A DNA stretch of 54,215 bases. Source: an uncultured Pseudomonadota bacterium (GTDB lineage: Bacteria; Pseudomonadota; Alphaproteobacteria; RF32; CAG-239). Below are positions 25,150-33,139 of this stretch, piece by piece. The stretch is taken from positions 1 through 54,215 of the forward strand of contig CASGEB010000006.1 of NCBI GenBank assembly GCA_949300375.1, read 5' to 3'. How positions within the stretch are numbered: position 1 is the first letter of the stretch; each line of letters starts with the position of its first letter. The translations under genes and the position numbers were made by a program. Below the pieces are notes generated by a model. The model did not search any database and was not told where the DNA came from. It was given only the letters and a program-made list of their open reading frames with translations.

Positions 25150-26211
25150 TTATATCCTCTTACATAAATTGCTTATAATGGTTATTAATGCCTGTTTTTT
25201 ATCGAGATTCAGGCTCTCGGTTTCATTGAAAGTTTTTAAGGCTTCGTCCCAGCTTGCCGATATTTCTTCTATTTTTTCCGGCCGGTTGATTATGAGACTG
25301 CGGATAATTTTCAGCAGCAGACTTTTAGCCAGTTCATAACTGTTTTCATCTGCAACGGCCCGGTCGCAGAAATTAAGAAGTTCGGACAGTTTGAACGAGC
25401 TGCCTGACATAATAAGTTTTTCCAGTTCGTGGTAGCGGGACAAAGCGTTATTGTCAGCATAATTCAGTGCTTTTCCAATGCTTCCGGAGCAAATTGATGC
25501 CAGTTCTTTTATTTCGTTTTCTTTCATTTCCGGGCGGTAGCGGCGCAGCAATGACGCAAGATTGGCATCGCTTAACGGTTTTAGGCTCAGCTTTGCACAG
25601 CGGGATTTGATTGTCGGCAGCAGCCGGTTCGGGTTGTGGCTTATCAGCATCAAGACTGTTTTGTGCGGCGGCTCTTCCAAAATTTTTAAAATTGCATTGG
25701 CACTGGAAGCATTCATATCATCAATGCTGTCGACGATAACAATTCTCCAGCCGTCCTGCGAAGAACGTTTTGACAGAAATTCGTTGATTGTTCTGACATC
25801 GTCAACCCGGATAAAGGCCGAACGTTTCAGACCCTGAAGCTCCTCGTCCGATAGTTGTTCACCGTCTTTAATGGCTTTCAGGATTTTTTTGCGATCCGTA
25901 TCGGTATAATCCCGCTCAATGATTTTTAAGTCCGGGTGAGAATTGTTGGCAACAAGTTTGAAGACTTTATCATCGGGCGTCATATCCAATGAAGCATATT
26001 GTTCTTTTTTCGTCTGGTCTGCACTCAGCAAAAAACGGGCAAATTTGTAGGCCAGCGTGGCTTTGCCGATTCCTTCAATGCCGGAAAAAAGCCAGGAATT
26101 GTGCAGGGAATTGTTTTTCCAGGCTTCTAACAGAAATTTCTCCGCTTCCTCATGTCCGAGTAAAAAAGGATTGGCGCGCGGGGTAATATATGTTTCTTCT
26201 ACTTCCGGCAT
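25150..26211 (-). CDS. holB: DNA polymerase III subunit delta'
   Basis: Clamp-loader subunit, 353 residues. AAA+ features: P-loop-like GIEGIGKATLAYKFAR (about 44-59), sensor-type VDSIDDMNASSANAILKILE, followed by EEPPHKTVLMLISH and the SRC motif IKSRCAKL. Overlaps tmk by 13 bp, so translation is coupled. The zinc-binding cysteines of canonical delta' are not evident between the Walker motifs, where a charged insertion (TDRKKILKAIKDGEQLS) occurs instead. Confidence 0.9.
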   Translation of the reverse strand: MPEVEETYITPRANPFLLGHEEAEKFLLEAWKNNSLHNSWLFSGIEGIGKATLAYKFARFLLSADQTKKEQYASLDMTPDDKVFKLVANNSHPDLKIIERDYTDTDRKKILKAIKDGEQLSDEELQGLKRSAFIRVDDVRTINEFLSKRSSQDGWRIVIVDSIDDMNASSANAILKILEEPPHKTVLMLISHNPNRLLPTIKSRCAKLSLKPLSDANLASLLRRYRPEMKENEIKELASICSGSIGKALNYADNNALSRYHELEKLIMSGSSFKLSELLNFCDRAVADENSYELAKSLLLKIIRSLIINRPEKIEEISASWDEALKTFNETESLNLDKKQALITIISNLCKRI

Positions 26212-26867
26212 AAACTGAGACCAAACCTTTCGCTGACATTTTTTATGATATCTTTATGCAAGTCTTCAATGCTTTTATCGGCATTCAGAACAACAAAACG
26301 TTCCGGCTCCCGGGCGGCCATTTCAAGATACCCCGCCCTCAGATTGTTATGAAATTCAATACCGCGGCTTTCGTGCCGGGTTTCTTTTACGGACATTCCC
26401 CGGGCTTTGTTTAGCGAGCGTTCCAGACCGATGCGGGGATCTATATCTAAAAGAATGGTCATATCCGGCTTAAAACTGCCGACGGACATCCGGTACAAGT
26501 CTTCCAGCATTTCTTGCGAAATGCGTTTGTTGTATCCGTAATATTGATAAGCCACGGTTGAATCGGCAAAGCGGTCGCTTAAAACCCAGCAGCCTTTTTC
26601 CAATGCCGGCCAGATTTTCCGGGTCAGATGAATGCGGCGGTCGGCATAATACAGCAAGGCTTCGGCAACAGCATCGCATTTGTCTTTGTCTCCGGTTACC
26701 AATATTTGGCGCAACTCCTGCCCGATTTCCGTGCCGCCGGGTTCTTTGGTGGTTATGTTGGCGATTCCCGCTCCGGTCAGCGTTTGGGACAACATTTTTA
26801 TCTGAGTGGATTTTCCTGTTCCCTCTCCGCCTTCAAAAGTTATGAAAAGACCTTTGCCGCCGTTCAT
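26199..26867 (-). CDS. tmk: Thymidylate kinase
   Basis: Phosphorylates dTMP to dTDP. 222 residues with P-loop FEGGEGTGKSTQ (about 10-21), TKEPGGTEIGQ, the DR(F/Y) motif LSDRFADSTVAYQ, and LLDIDPRIGLERS. The lid region carries RGMSVKETRHES. Overlaps the dac gene by one base and holB by 13 bp. Confidence 0.94.
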   Translation of the reverse strand: MNGGKGLFITFEGGEGTGKSTQIKMLSQTLTGAGIANITTKEPGGTEIGQELRQILVTGDKDKCDAVAEALLYYADRRIHLTRKIWPALEKGCWVLSDRFADSTVAYQYYGYNKRISQEMLEDLYRMSVGSFKPDMTILLDIDPRIGLERSLNKARGMSVKETRHESRGIEFHNNLRAGYLEMAAREPERFVVLNADKSIEDLHKDIIKNVSERFGLSLCRK

Positions 26868-28021
26868 CAGTTTTTCCCAAACAGAAGATATCTGAAGTTT
26901 TCTGCTATTTTACCAAAGAAACCTAGTTTTTCGACATCTTTATCAGCAAGCAGCGGAATTTCAGTCTGAGGCTGACCGGGGATTTCTATTTTTACAACGC
27001 CCAATTTATCGCCTTTTTTAATCGGCGCCTGGACGGGTTTGTCATAAATCGCGGTCATTTTGACTTTGTTTATTTTGCTTTTTTGCAGCGTATTGCGGAC
27101 TTTTTCTCCGACAACCAGCCCGACGGTATTGTCCTTGCCGAACCACACCGGAATGTCGGCAATCTTTTGACCTTCGGTCAGCATTGTGTAGTTGTCAAAT
27201 TCCCTGAATCCCCAGTTCATAATTTTTTCGGCTTCTTCCGAGCGTTCTTTGTTGCTCTTTAATCCGGACATTACGCTGATTAACCGGCGGTTATCTTTTT
27301 GGGCCGAGCCGACCAGGCAGAAACCGGCTTCTTCCGTGTGTCCGGTTTTCAGGCCGTCGGCATAAGGCATTGAGTACAAAAGCGGATTGCGGTTGCCTTG
27401 TTTGATGTTGTTGTGCGTAAAGTTTTTTTCGGAGAAAATGTGGTAATATTCCGGAAATTCGGAAATCAGGCGGCGCGCCAGTTTGGCCAAATCTTCAACA
27501 GACATACGCTGATCGGGATGCGGCCAACCCGTGGCATTGACAAAAGAACTGTTGTTCAGACCCAAAGCGCGGGCTTTTTTGTTCATTTCTTCCGCAAAGT
27601 CTTCTTCGCTGCCGGCCAGATTTTCGGCCGCAACAATGCAGGCATCGTTGCCGGATTGAATAATCATTCCTTTAATCAGGTCTTCTACCCGGACTTTTTC
27701 TCCGATTGAAAGAAACATGGTAGAACTTCCGCTGGCTGCTCCGCCTTTGCGCCAGGCGTTTTCGCTTACGGTAAAGGTATCGTCCAGCGAGAGCGAACCG
27801 TCTTTTATTTTTTCAAAGACCATATAAATTGTCATCAACTTGCTCATTGAGGCCGGCGGTATCATTCTCTGGGCATCTTTGGACGTTAAGGTCTGTCCGG
27901 TTTCATAATCTATCAGGATAAGGTTTTTGGCTTTTGTTTCGATAGCTTGTGCAGAAACGGCGCCAAAGAGCATTCCGCTGAAAATAATTGTTGATATGTA
28001 CAATTTGCTTTTGGATGACAT
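26867..28021 (-). CDS. dacC: D-alanyl-D-alanine carboxypeptidase (PBP5/6 type)
   Basis: Trims the pentapeptide of peptidoglycan in the periplasm. 384 residues: signal peptide (about 1-26, ...SAQA), active-site SMSK (in PPASMSKLMTIY), SGN (IQSGNDACI), KTG (LKTGHTEEAG), and the C-terminal PBP5-type beta domain ending in a basic amphipathic stretch (FFGKIAENFRYLLFGK) that would bind the membrane. Normal family length. First of a run of overlapping genes with tmk and holB; the rlpA gene ends 18 bp upstream. Confidence 0.92.
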   Translation of the reverse strand: MSSKSKLYISTIIFSGMLFGAVSAQAIETKAKNLILIDYETGQTLTSKDAQRMIPPASMSKLMTIYMVFEKIKDGSLSLDDTFTVSENAWRKGGAASGSSTMFLSIGEKVRVEDLIKGMIIQSGNDACIVAAENLAGSEEDFAEEMNKKARALGLNNSSFVNATGWPHPDQRMSVEDLAKLARRLISEFPEYYHIFSEKNFTHNNIKQGNRNPLLYSMPYADGLKTGHTEEAGFCLVGSAQKDNRRLISVMSGLKSNKERSEEAEKIMNWGFREFDNYTMLTEGQKIADIPVWFGKDNTVGLVVGEKVRNTLQKSKINKVKMTAIYDKPVQAPIKKGDKLGVVKIEIPGQPQTEIPLLADKDVEKLGFFGKIAENFRYLLFGKN

Positions 28022-28039
28022 CTTATAATCCTTCTTATT

Positions 28040-28915
28040 CTAGTCTTTTATGATTGTTGCCTCGGCAACGCCATAGCCCTGAACTTTTGACAAGGCCAGT
28101 TTTGCATCGTTTTCCGTGTTGTACGGCCCCAGGCGGACGCGGTAAAAACGCCAGCCGTCGACCGTGGTCGGCGACATAAACGTGTTGCCGATGCTGTTTA
28201 AACGGCGGCTTAATCTGCCGGCAATCTCCTGATTGGAAAAAGCTCCGGCCTGAACAAAGTATTTTTTCTTTTCCGAGGCAACAGCCCGGGCATATTGGGC
28301 TTCGGCTCCGACGGCCTGTATCTTGTCTCCGGCGGAGGTATAAGCCGTTGGCGCAGGAGACGGCGTGTTTCTTACGGCAATCCGGGTATCTTCCTTATTT
28401 AGCAAAGCCTGTTTTAAGCGCATACTTTCTTCTTTCAGAACCTCTACCCGGACTTTGGCCGTTCCCTGATTTTGAAAACCGAGGAGCTGGGCGCCGCGTT
28501 TGGACACGTCAATAATTCGTCCGTTAACAAAAGGGCCGCGGTCATTAATGCGCAAGACCAGCGAGCGTCCATTTTCCAGATTGGTAACGCGGACAATGGA
28601 CGGCAGCGGCAGAGTCTTATGCGCGGCGGTTAAGCTGTTCATATCATAGACTTCGCCGTTTGCCGTGTATTTGGCGTGAAAATCTTTTCCGTACCAAGAG
28701 GCGATTCCGACCTCGTTGTAATCAAAATCTTCTTCTGGCGTGTACCATTGCCCCATTACTTTGTAGGGCTTTCCGACTTTGTATGAACTGCCTTTGGTGT
28801 TAAATACCATATCTTGCGACAAATTCAGGCTTTCATCGCTTGTTGCGCAGGCGTTTAACAATATCAGCGCCCCAAAGAGTATTGATCTGCATAATGTTTT
28901 GTTGTTCAAAGTCAT
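28040..28915 (-). CDS. rlpA: RlpA-family lipoprotein (septal lytic transglycosylase)
   Basis: 291 residues. Lipoprotein signal with lipobox LNAC (about 20-23); double-psi beta-barrel domain (GIASWYGKDFHAKYTANGE about 73-91, then LRINDRGPF); C-terminal SPOR domain (about 215-290, KKYFVQAGAFSNQEIAGRL) which binds denuded septal glycan in other bacteria. The glutamate in ANGE and the aspartate in NDRGPF match active RlpA. In the conserved alphaproteobacterial rlpA-dac-tmk-holB order. Confidence 0.92.
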   Translation of the reverse strand: MTLNNKTLCRSILFGALILLNACATSDESLNLSQDMVFNTKGSSYKVGKPYKVMGQWYTPEEDFDYNEVGIASWYGKDFHAKYTANGEVYDMNSLTAAHKTLPLPSIVRVTNLENGRSLVLRINDRGPFVNGRIIDVSKRGAQLLGFQNQGTAKVRVEVLKEESMRLKQALLNKEDTRIAVRNTPSPAPTAYTSAGDKIQAVGAEAQYARAVASEKKKYFVQAGAFSNQEIAGRLSRRLNSIGNTFMSPTTVDGWRFYRVRLGPYNTENDAKLALSKVQGYGVAEATIIKD

Positions 28916-28987
28916 TCTTATTCCTTAGTCCTCTTTATATTTTGCCTAATTTAACCTGTTTTTTGTTTTTCGTAAAGCAGATAAAAG

Positions 28988-30277
28988 TTACTTGTGTAAT
29001 TTTTGTCCGGCTGCTTTAGGCTTTACATTGGTCTCAAAACCGATTTTAGGGTTGTAATCGTTAATTTTTTGCAATAGCCGGCGGTCAGGATAACCATCGG
29101 CCGGGAGTTTTGCTTTTTTTTGAACTTCTTTGACGGCATTGCGCGTTTTGCTGCCTAGCTGTCCGTCTTCTTCCAGCGAAAACCAGCCGAGCCGGTTTAT
29201 AAACGACTGGACTTTGAGGATGTCGTCTGTTTTCAGCCGTACGGACGAATCTTCCTGCAGTTTTTTCCAGCTTTTTCCAGTACGGAAGTAATCTGCCAGG
29301 TTTCCGATTGCCAGAGCATAGTTTTCCGAGCGATTCCATTTCATAATCAGGAAAAAGTTCGGCAGCAGAAGATAAGCATTGCCCTTGCGCCCTTCCGGCA
29401 CAATTACCGATGCTTTCATATCTTTCGGCAGTTTCAGAGCTTTTTTATTGATGTCCTTTACCCCGAGTTTCTGCCATTCGGCAATGGTTTTGCCATGACT
29501 GCGTCCGGTTTGGGAAAAGTCAAAGTTCCACGGCAGGGTTACGCGCATTCCCCAAGGCGCGTTTTTATCCCAGCCCATTTGCGCCAGATAATTGGCTGCC
29601 GACGCCGCGGCATCTTCAAAAGAATGCCAGATGTCAATTTCTCCGTCGCCGTTATAGTCGACGGCATAAGCGTTGAATGTCGACGGCATAAACTGGAAAT
29701 GCCCCATGGCACCAGCCCAGGAACCGATCATCTTGGTATGGTCGATATTATAAGTATCAACAATCTTTAATGCCTGATAAAGCTGCTCCCTGAAAAATTG
29801 AGAACGGCGTTTGTCGTAACTCAAGTTGACAAGGACTTCAATGGTGGAGAAATTTCCAAAAATTGTTCCGTAACTCGTTTCCGCTCCCCAAAAGGCCATC
29901 AGATATTCCGGCTGAACGCCGTATTTTTGGCCGATTTCAGACAGCAGCGGTTTGAGTTCTTTATAATGTTTCTGCCCGATCTCGACCCGCTTTTTATTGA
30001 CAATGCGGTTAATGTAATCTGTTGACGTCAAGGCAAATTCCAGTTGTCTGCGGTCGATTTTGACGGCTTCCGGCTGCGGATGATAATAATTTTGGGCAAA
30101 GACTTTTTTTACCGTGGATTTTGATATGCCGCGTTTTATCATATCTTTTTTCAGGTCTTCCAACCAGACGACGTATTCTTTCGGCGGCCGATTTTCATCA
30201 ATCAGCGAGGCCGTGCAAGCTGATGTGCCGAACATAAAGAAAACTGCCAACAGCAGGAGCCTTTTGGACATATGCAT
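28988..30277 (-). CDS. mltB: Lytic murein transglycosylase, MltB-like
   Basis: 429 residues from the ATG at 30275-30277 (AGGA 8 bp upstream); the frame is open to 30397. Signal peptide with a possible lipobox (GTSAC). SLT/MltB domain with catalytic Glu in FWGAETSYGTIFGNF and the conserved SWAGAMGHFQFMPSTF; C-terminal peptidoglycan-binding domain (VQSFINRLGWFSLEEDGQLG, continuing to SKTRNAVKEVQ). Cleaves glycan strands to 1,6-anhydro products. Sits directly upstream of rlpA with a 72-bp gap. Confidence 0.9.
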   Translation of the reverse strand: MHMSKRLLLLAVFFMFGTSACTASLIDENRPPKEYVVWLEDLKKDMIKRGISKSTVKKVFAQNYYHPQPEAVKIDRRQLEFALTSTDYINRIVNKKRVEIGQKHYKELKPLLSEIGQKYGVQPEYLMAFWGAETSYGTIFGNFSTIEVLVNLSYDKRRSQFFREQLYQALKIVDTYNIDHTKMIGSWAGAMGHFQFMPSTFNAYAVDYNGDGEIDIWHSFEDAAASAANYLAQMGWDKNAPWGMRVTLPWNFDFSQTGRSHGKTIAEWQKLGVKDINKKALKLPKDMKASVIVPEGRKGNAYLLLPNFFLIMKWNRSENYALAIGNLADYFRTGKSWKKLQEDSSVRLKTDDILKVQSFINRLGWFSLEEDGQLGSKTRNAVKEVQKKAKLPADGYPDRRLLQKINDYNPKIGFETNVKPKAAGQKLHK

Positions 30278-30407
30278 TATCAAAATCCTATAAATTATTA
30301 CTTTTTTACAATTATAAACGACGATGTTTGAAAAAAGATTAATTTTGCAATTTAAAATAATATTTTTCAGAATATTTATAAAAGCCAGGGTAAACAAAAA
30401 AAAGTGC

Positions 30408-30436
30408 TTGACCTTTCCTGCGCTTTCGGTTAAATA
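30408..30436 (+). promoter_or_regulatory. tRNA-Ser promoter
   Basis: TTGACC (30408-30413), 17-bp spacer, TAAATA (30431-30436). It directly precedes the truncated tRNA copy at 30463; the intact tRNA starts only at 30618. Confidence 0.7.
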
Positions 30437-30462
30437 CTATTTTCGTAAATCACAGCATCTTT

Positions 30463-30501
30463 GGAGAGGTGGCAGAGTGGTTTAATGCAGCGGTCTTGAA
30501 A
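30463..30501 (+). pseudogene. 5'-half copy of tRNA-Ser
   Basis: Identical to bases 1-39 of the intact tRNA-Ser (with the preceding T, 40 bp: 30462-30501 against 30617-30656), that is through the anticodon TGA. After this the sequence diverges and no 3' half exists. The 115 bp between it and the intact gene hold a GC-rich hairpin (ACAAAGC-GCA-GCTTTGT, about 30563-30579) but no gene. If transcribed from the promoter at 30408, the primary RNA would hold this half plus the full tRNA. Confidence 0.85.
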
Positions 30502-30617
30502 TCGCAGCGCAGCAAGATGGGCGACTGAGCGAGCAACCATAGCGAAGGAGCCAATATCGTCGACAAAGCGCAGCTTTGTTACGGTTGAGGAAAATGCCCT
30601 AATAGAGTTATGTTAAT

Positions 30618-30707
30618 GGAGAGGTGGCAGAGTGGTTTAATGCAGCGGTCTTGAAAACCGTCGTGGGAGCGATCCCACCCAGAGTTCGAATCTCTGCCTC
30701 TCCGCCA
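30618..30707 (+). tRNA. tRNA-Ser (anticodon TGA)
   Basis: 90-nt class II tRNA with long variable arm and encoded CCA (30705-30707). Acceptor stem GGAGAGG/CCTCTCC; anticodon loop CTTGAAA gives TGA (reads UCA); variable arm GTGGGAGCGATCCCAC; T arm GAGTTCGAATCTC. Confidence 0.95.
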
Positions 30708-30971
30708 ATAAAGGGAAGTCCGTTTTCAGACGGGCTTTTTTTCATGGGCGGAGATGCGCATCGAACGGCGCCAAGAGGCTTGTTCTCTGCGGGCAGAGCT
30801 TGCAATTCGTCTAAGGCTTGTTCGTCGGCTGCCGCTTTCCTCACCGCCAAGACATCATTGGTTTTGCAGACAAAAATGACATTTAAGGTCATTTTTGCTT
30901 AGCAACTCTCTCCGCCATTTATGACAGTCCGTTTTTATGCGGGCTTTTTTTGTGGGCGGAGATGCGCATCG
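30698..30971. repeat. Diverged duplication of the tRNA-Ser 3' end, terminator and flank
   Basis: CTCTCCGCCA (30698-30707) recurs at 30908-30917. The following terminator region is repeated in diverged form (30716-30742 and 30926-30951), and an 18-bp block GGGCGGAGATGCGCATCG is exact in both (30746-30763, 30954-30971). Just before the second copy lies a perfect 10-bp hairpin (30871-30880/30888-30897, loop ATTTAAG), ending 10 bp from the repeat. Layout matches the tRNA-Lys locus. Confidence 0.75.
30716..30742 (+). terminator. tRNA-Ser terminator
   Basis: AAGTCCG pairs with CGGGCTT (one G-U) around TTTTCAGA, then a T-run. A diverged copy is at 30926-30951. Confidence 0.7.
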
Positions 30972-31005
30972 GCCTGCGCCCGGCAGGCTTGTCAAAAAGG
31001 TATGG

Positions 31006-32394
31006 TTAGAAATTGCGCGCGGATATTCCCTGCCGCCAATTCCGCTCGATTTCTTCCAAGGAACGCCCTTTGGTCTCTGGGACGTAAAAATGAAAGAAAA
31101 ACAGGCTGATAAAGCATATTCCGGCATAAATCCAGAAAGTATGGGCTTCTCCGATATGCTGCAGCAAAACAGGAAAAGACAGCACGATGATGAAGTTGAA
31201 GAAAAAGTTGGATACAGTACAGATGCTCATGGCCAGACCACGGATACGAAGCGGCAAGATTTCTGATACCATAATCCAGGTAACCGGTCCGAGGCTGAAG
31301 GCAAAGCAGGCAATATAAACCATCACGCTGGCCGTAGCGACGTATCTTAAGTTTTCGCCGAGCGCACTGGCGTAATTAAAGGCCATACCTAAGCAGAGCA
31401 TACTCAGCATCATTCCGATCGTTCCGGCGTACAGCAGCGGTTTGCGGCCCAGTTTGTCCGTGAAGACAATGGCAATGCCGGTCATCAGAAAATTGACAAT
31501 CCCGACGCCGATGGTGGCATAAATAGCCGCGCTGTTCTCGCTAAAGCCGGAAACTTTAAAAATGGTAGTAGTATAATAAATGACGGTATTGATGCCGGTG
31601 CATATCTGGGCAAACATCATCCCTACTCCGACAAAAATCGGCATTAGCATCCATTTTTGAAATTGCAGGCGGTTCTTTTTGCCTTTTTGTTCTGACTGCA
31701 GTGTGGCTTTGATTTCTTTTATGCGCGCTTTGATGTCAATTTCCGGTTCAATTTTCTGAAAGACTTCTGCGGCTTCTTTGTCGCGTTTTTTGCTTATCAG
31801 CCAGCGGGGCGTGTCTTGTAAAACGATAATGCCCAACAGGAGGATAACGGCAGGATAGATGCCGGAGAACATCATCAGCCGCCAGGAATATTCGGAATCG
31901 GCATAAATTCCGTTAATCAGGTAAGAAAACAGAATTCCGGCCGTAATGGCAAGCTGATACAGGGAAACCAGCATTCCGCGGATTTTTTGCGGAGATATTT
32001 CGGAAAGGTAAATCGGGACGATGAAGTTGACCATACCAACGGCAATGCCGACCAGCATACGGGCGGCAATCAGGCAGCCGACGTTTGGGGCAACCGCTGA
32101 GAAAACCGAACCGGCAATAAAAATCAGCGCCGTTGCGATGATAATCTTTTTGCGGCCATAGATGTCTGACAAAATACCGTTTCCGGCAGCTCCGATAACG
32201 GCACCGACAATGGCCGAGCTGACGACCCACCCCTGGACAAAAGGCGATAATACCCATTCCGTATTGATAAACAGCATCGCACCGGAGACGACCCCCATAT
32301 CAAAACCGGCCAGCAAACCGCCGAGCGAGGCGACAACGGTAACAAGGTATAACCAGAAATGGCGTTTTTTGCCTAAGGGCGAGAACAAAGACAT
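31006..32394 (-). CDS. Sugar porter family MFS transporter
   Basis: 462-residue, 12-helix sugar:proton symporter type (XylE/GalP/AraE-like). Family motifs: GGLLAGFDMGVVSGA in helix 1, DIYGRKK between helices 2 and 3, RMLVGIAVG, PIYLSEISPQKIRG, DTPRWLI after helix 6, GINTVIYYT in helix 7, DKLGRKPLL and the terminal PETKGRSLEEIE. Substrate probably a monosaccharide. Good SD (GGAGGAAT) before the ATG; own promoter. Its 3' end abuts the tRNA-Ser repeat region. Confidence 0.9.
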   Translation of the reverse strand: MSLFSPLGKKRHFWLYLVTVVASLGGLLAGFDMGVVSGAMLFINTEWVLSPFVQGWVVSSAIVGAVIGAAGNGILSDIYGRKKIIIATALIFIAGSVFSAVAPNVGCLIAARMLVGIAVGMVNFIVPIYLSEISPQKIRGMLVSLYQLAITAGILFSYLINGIYADSEYSWRLMMFSGIYPAVILLLGIIVLQDTPRWLISKKRDKEAAEVFQKIEPEIDIKARIKEIKATLQSEQKGKKNRLQFQKWMLMPIFVGVGMMFAQICTGINTVIYYTTTIFKVSGFSENSAAIYATIGVGIVNFLMTGIAIVFTDKLGRKPLLYAGTIGMMLSMLCLGMAFNYASALGENLRYVATASVMVYIACFAFSLGPVTWIMVSEILPLRIRGLAMSICTVSNFFFNFIIVLSFPVLLQHIGEAHTFWIYAGICFISLFFFHFYVPETKGRSLEEIERNWRQGISARNF

Positions 32395-32431
32395 GGATTC
32401 CTCCGTGAAAACAGCTAAACCTTTTTCTTAT

Positions 32432-32460
32432 ATAATATTTTGATATCGGGTTTTAATCAA
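32432..32460 (-). promoter_or_regulatory. Promoter of the sugar transporter gene
   Basis: Minus strand TTGATT (complement of 32455-32460), 17-bp spacer, TATTAT (complement of 32432-32437), about 38 bp before the start codon. Confidence 0.55.
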
Positions 32461-32488
32461 GAAACGAAAAAAGTTTTCCGGTTTTTAA

Positions 32489-33139
32489 TTATCCCAGCAG
32501 AGTCAGAACAATGCCGATGACAACGGGAATAGACAAGTTGTCGTCAATTTCTATCTTGTCTTCAAACATCTCGGCAAAGGTCGCAGCCAGGCAGGCGATT
32601 ACGCCGGCATAGGTAAAATGATACATCGGTTCGTAACACATATTTATAAATAAAGCGCTCATAAAAAAGGCAGCTGTCCCTTCCAGCGATTTTTGCCGGT
32701 ATAATTTTCTGGTGCCAAAAGCTTTGCCGAACAGCGCGGCGCAGGTGTCGGAGATCAGCATAACGGTCAGGGCAATGACGGCAACCGGTTTGGAAAACAT
32801 CAGCGTGCAGGCAATGGCTGCCATTAAAACATACATTGACCCGCTGACCTGGAATGTGTTGCGCCGGGTTTCTTTTTTGCGCAGCAGCCGGTAAAATATC
32901 AGCCCGAAAGTTCGTCTTGCCCAGCGAAAACGTTTATAATTTCCGTATTCCAGAATGGTGTTGCCGACAAATAAAACAGAAAAGACCATAATGGCAAATC
33001 CGGGATGAGAAAAATATATCAAGGCCGGAATCCACAGCGCGCTTAAATGGATGCTTTTCCGGCAGACTTCTTTTTTGAAAGACTTTTGCAGGCGCAGATT
33101 TTTTCGGTTTTGTATTTGACTGATGAGTTGTTTGAGCAT
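32489..33139 (-). CDS. Polyprenol/diacylglycerol kinase-like or CDP-diglyceride synthase-like membrane protein
   Basis: 216 residues with about six membrane helices. The N-terminal KKEVCRKSIHLSAL block (R-K-x-x-H) and the central LISDTCAALFGKAFG and KSLEGTAAFF motifs match the SEC59/DGK1/VTE5 family of CTP-dependent lipid kinases, related to phosphatidate cytidylyltransferases. It would phosphorylate a lipid alcohol in the inner membrane; substrate unknown. The ATG follows the stop of the upstream membrane-protein gene with no spacer (TAAATG), so coupled. Confidence 0.75.
   Translation of the reverse strand: MLKQLISQIQNRKNLRLQKSFKKEVCRKSIHLSALWIPALIYFSHPGFAIMVFSVLFVGNTILEYGNYKRFRWARRTFGLIFYRLLRKKETRRNTFQVSGSMYVLMAAIACTLMFSKPVAVIALTVMLISDTCAALFGKAFGTRKLYRQKSLEGTAAFFMSALFINMCYEPMYHFTYAGVIACLAATFAEMFEDKIEIDDNLSIPVVIGIVLTLLG

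Noticed and set aside
30278-30397. 40-residue N-terminal extension of the MltB-like protein
   Set aside because: It would hide the signal peptide, is Ile/Asn-rich as expected of AT-rich intergenic DNA, and lacks a ribosome site.
30608-31127. Several frames across tRNA-Ser and its duplications
   Set aside because: They translate tRNA and repeat sequence (recurring CASPP motif) and overlap non-coding structures.
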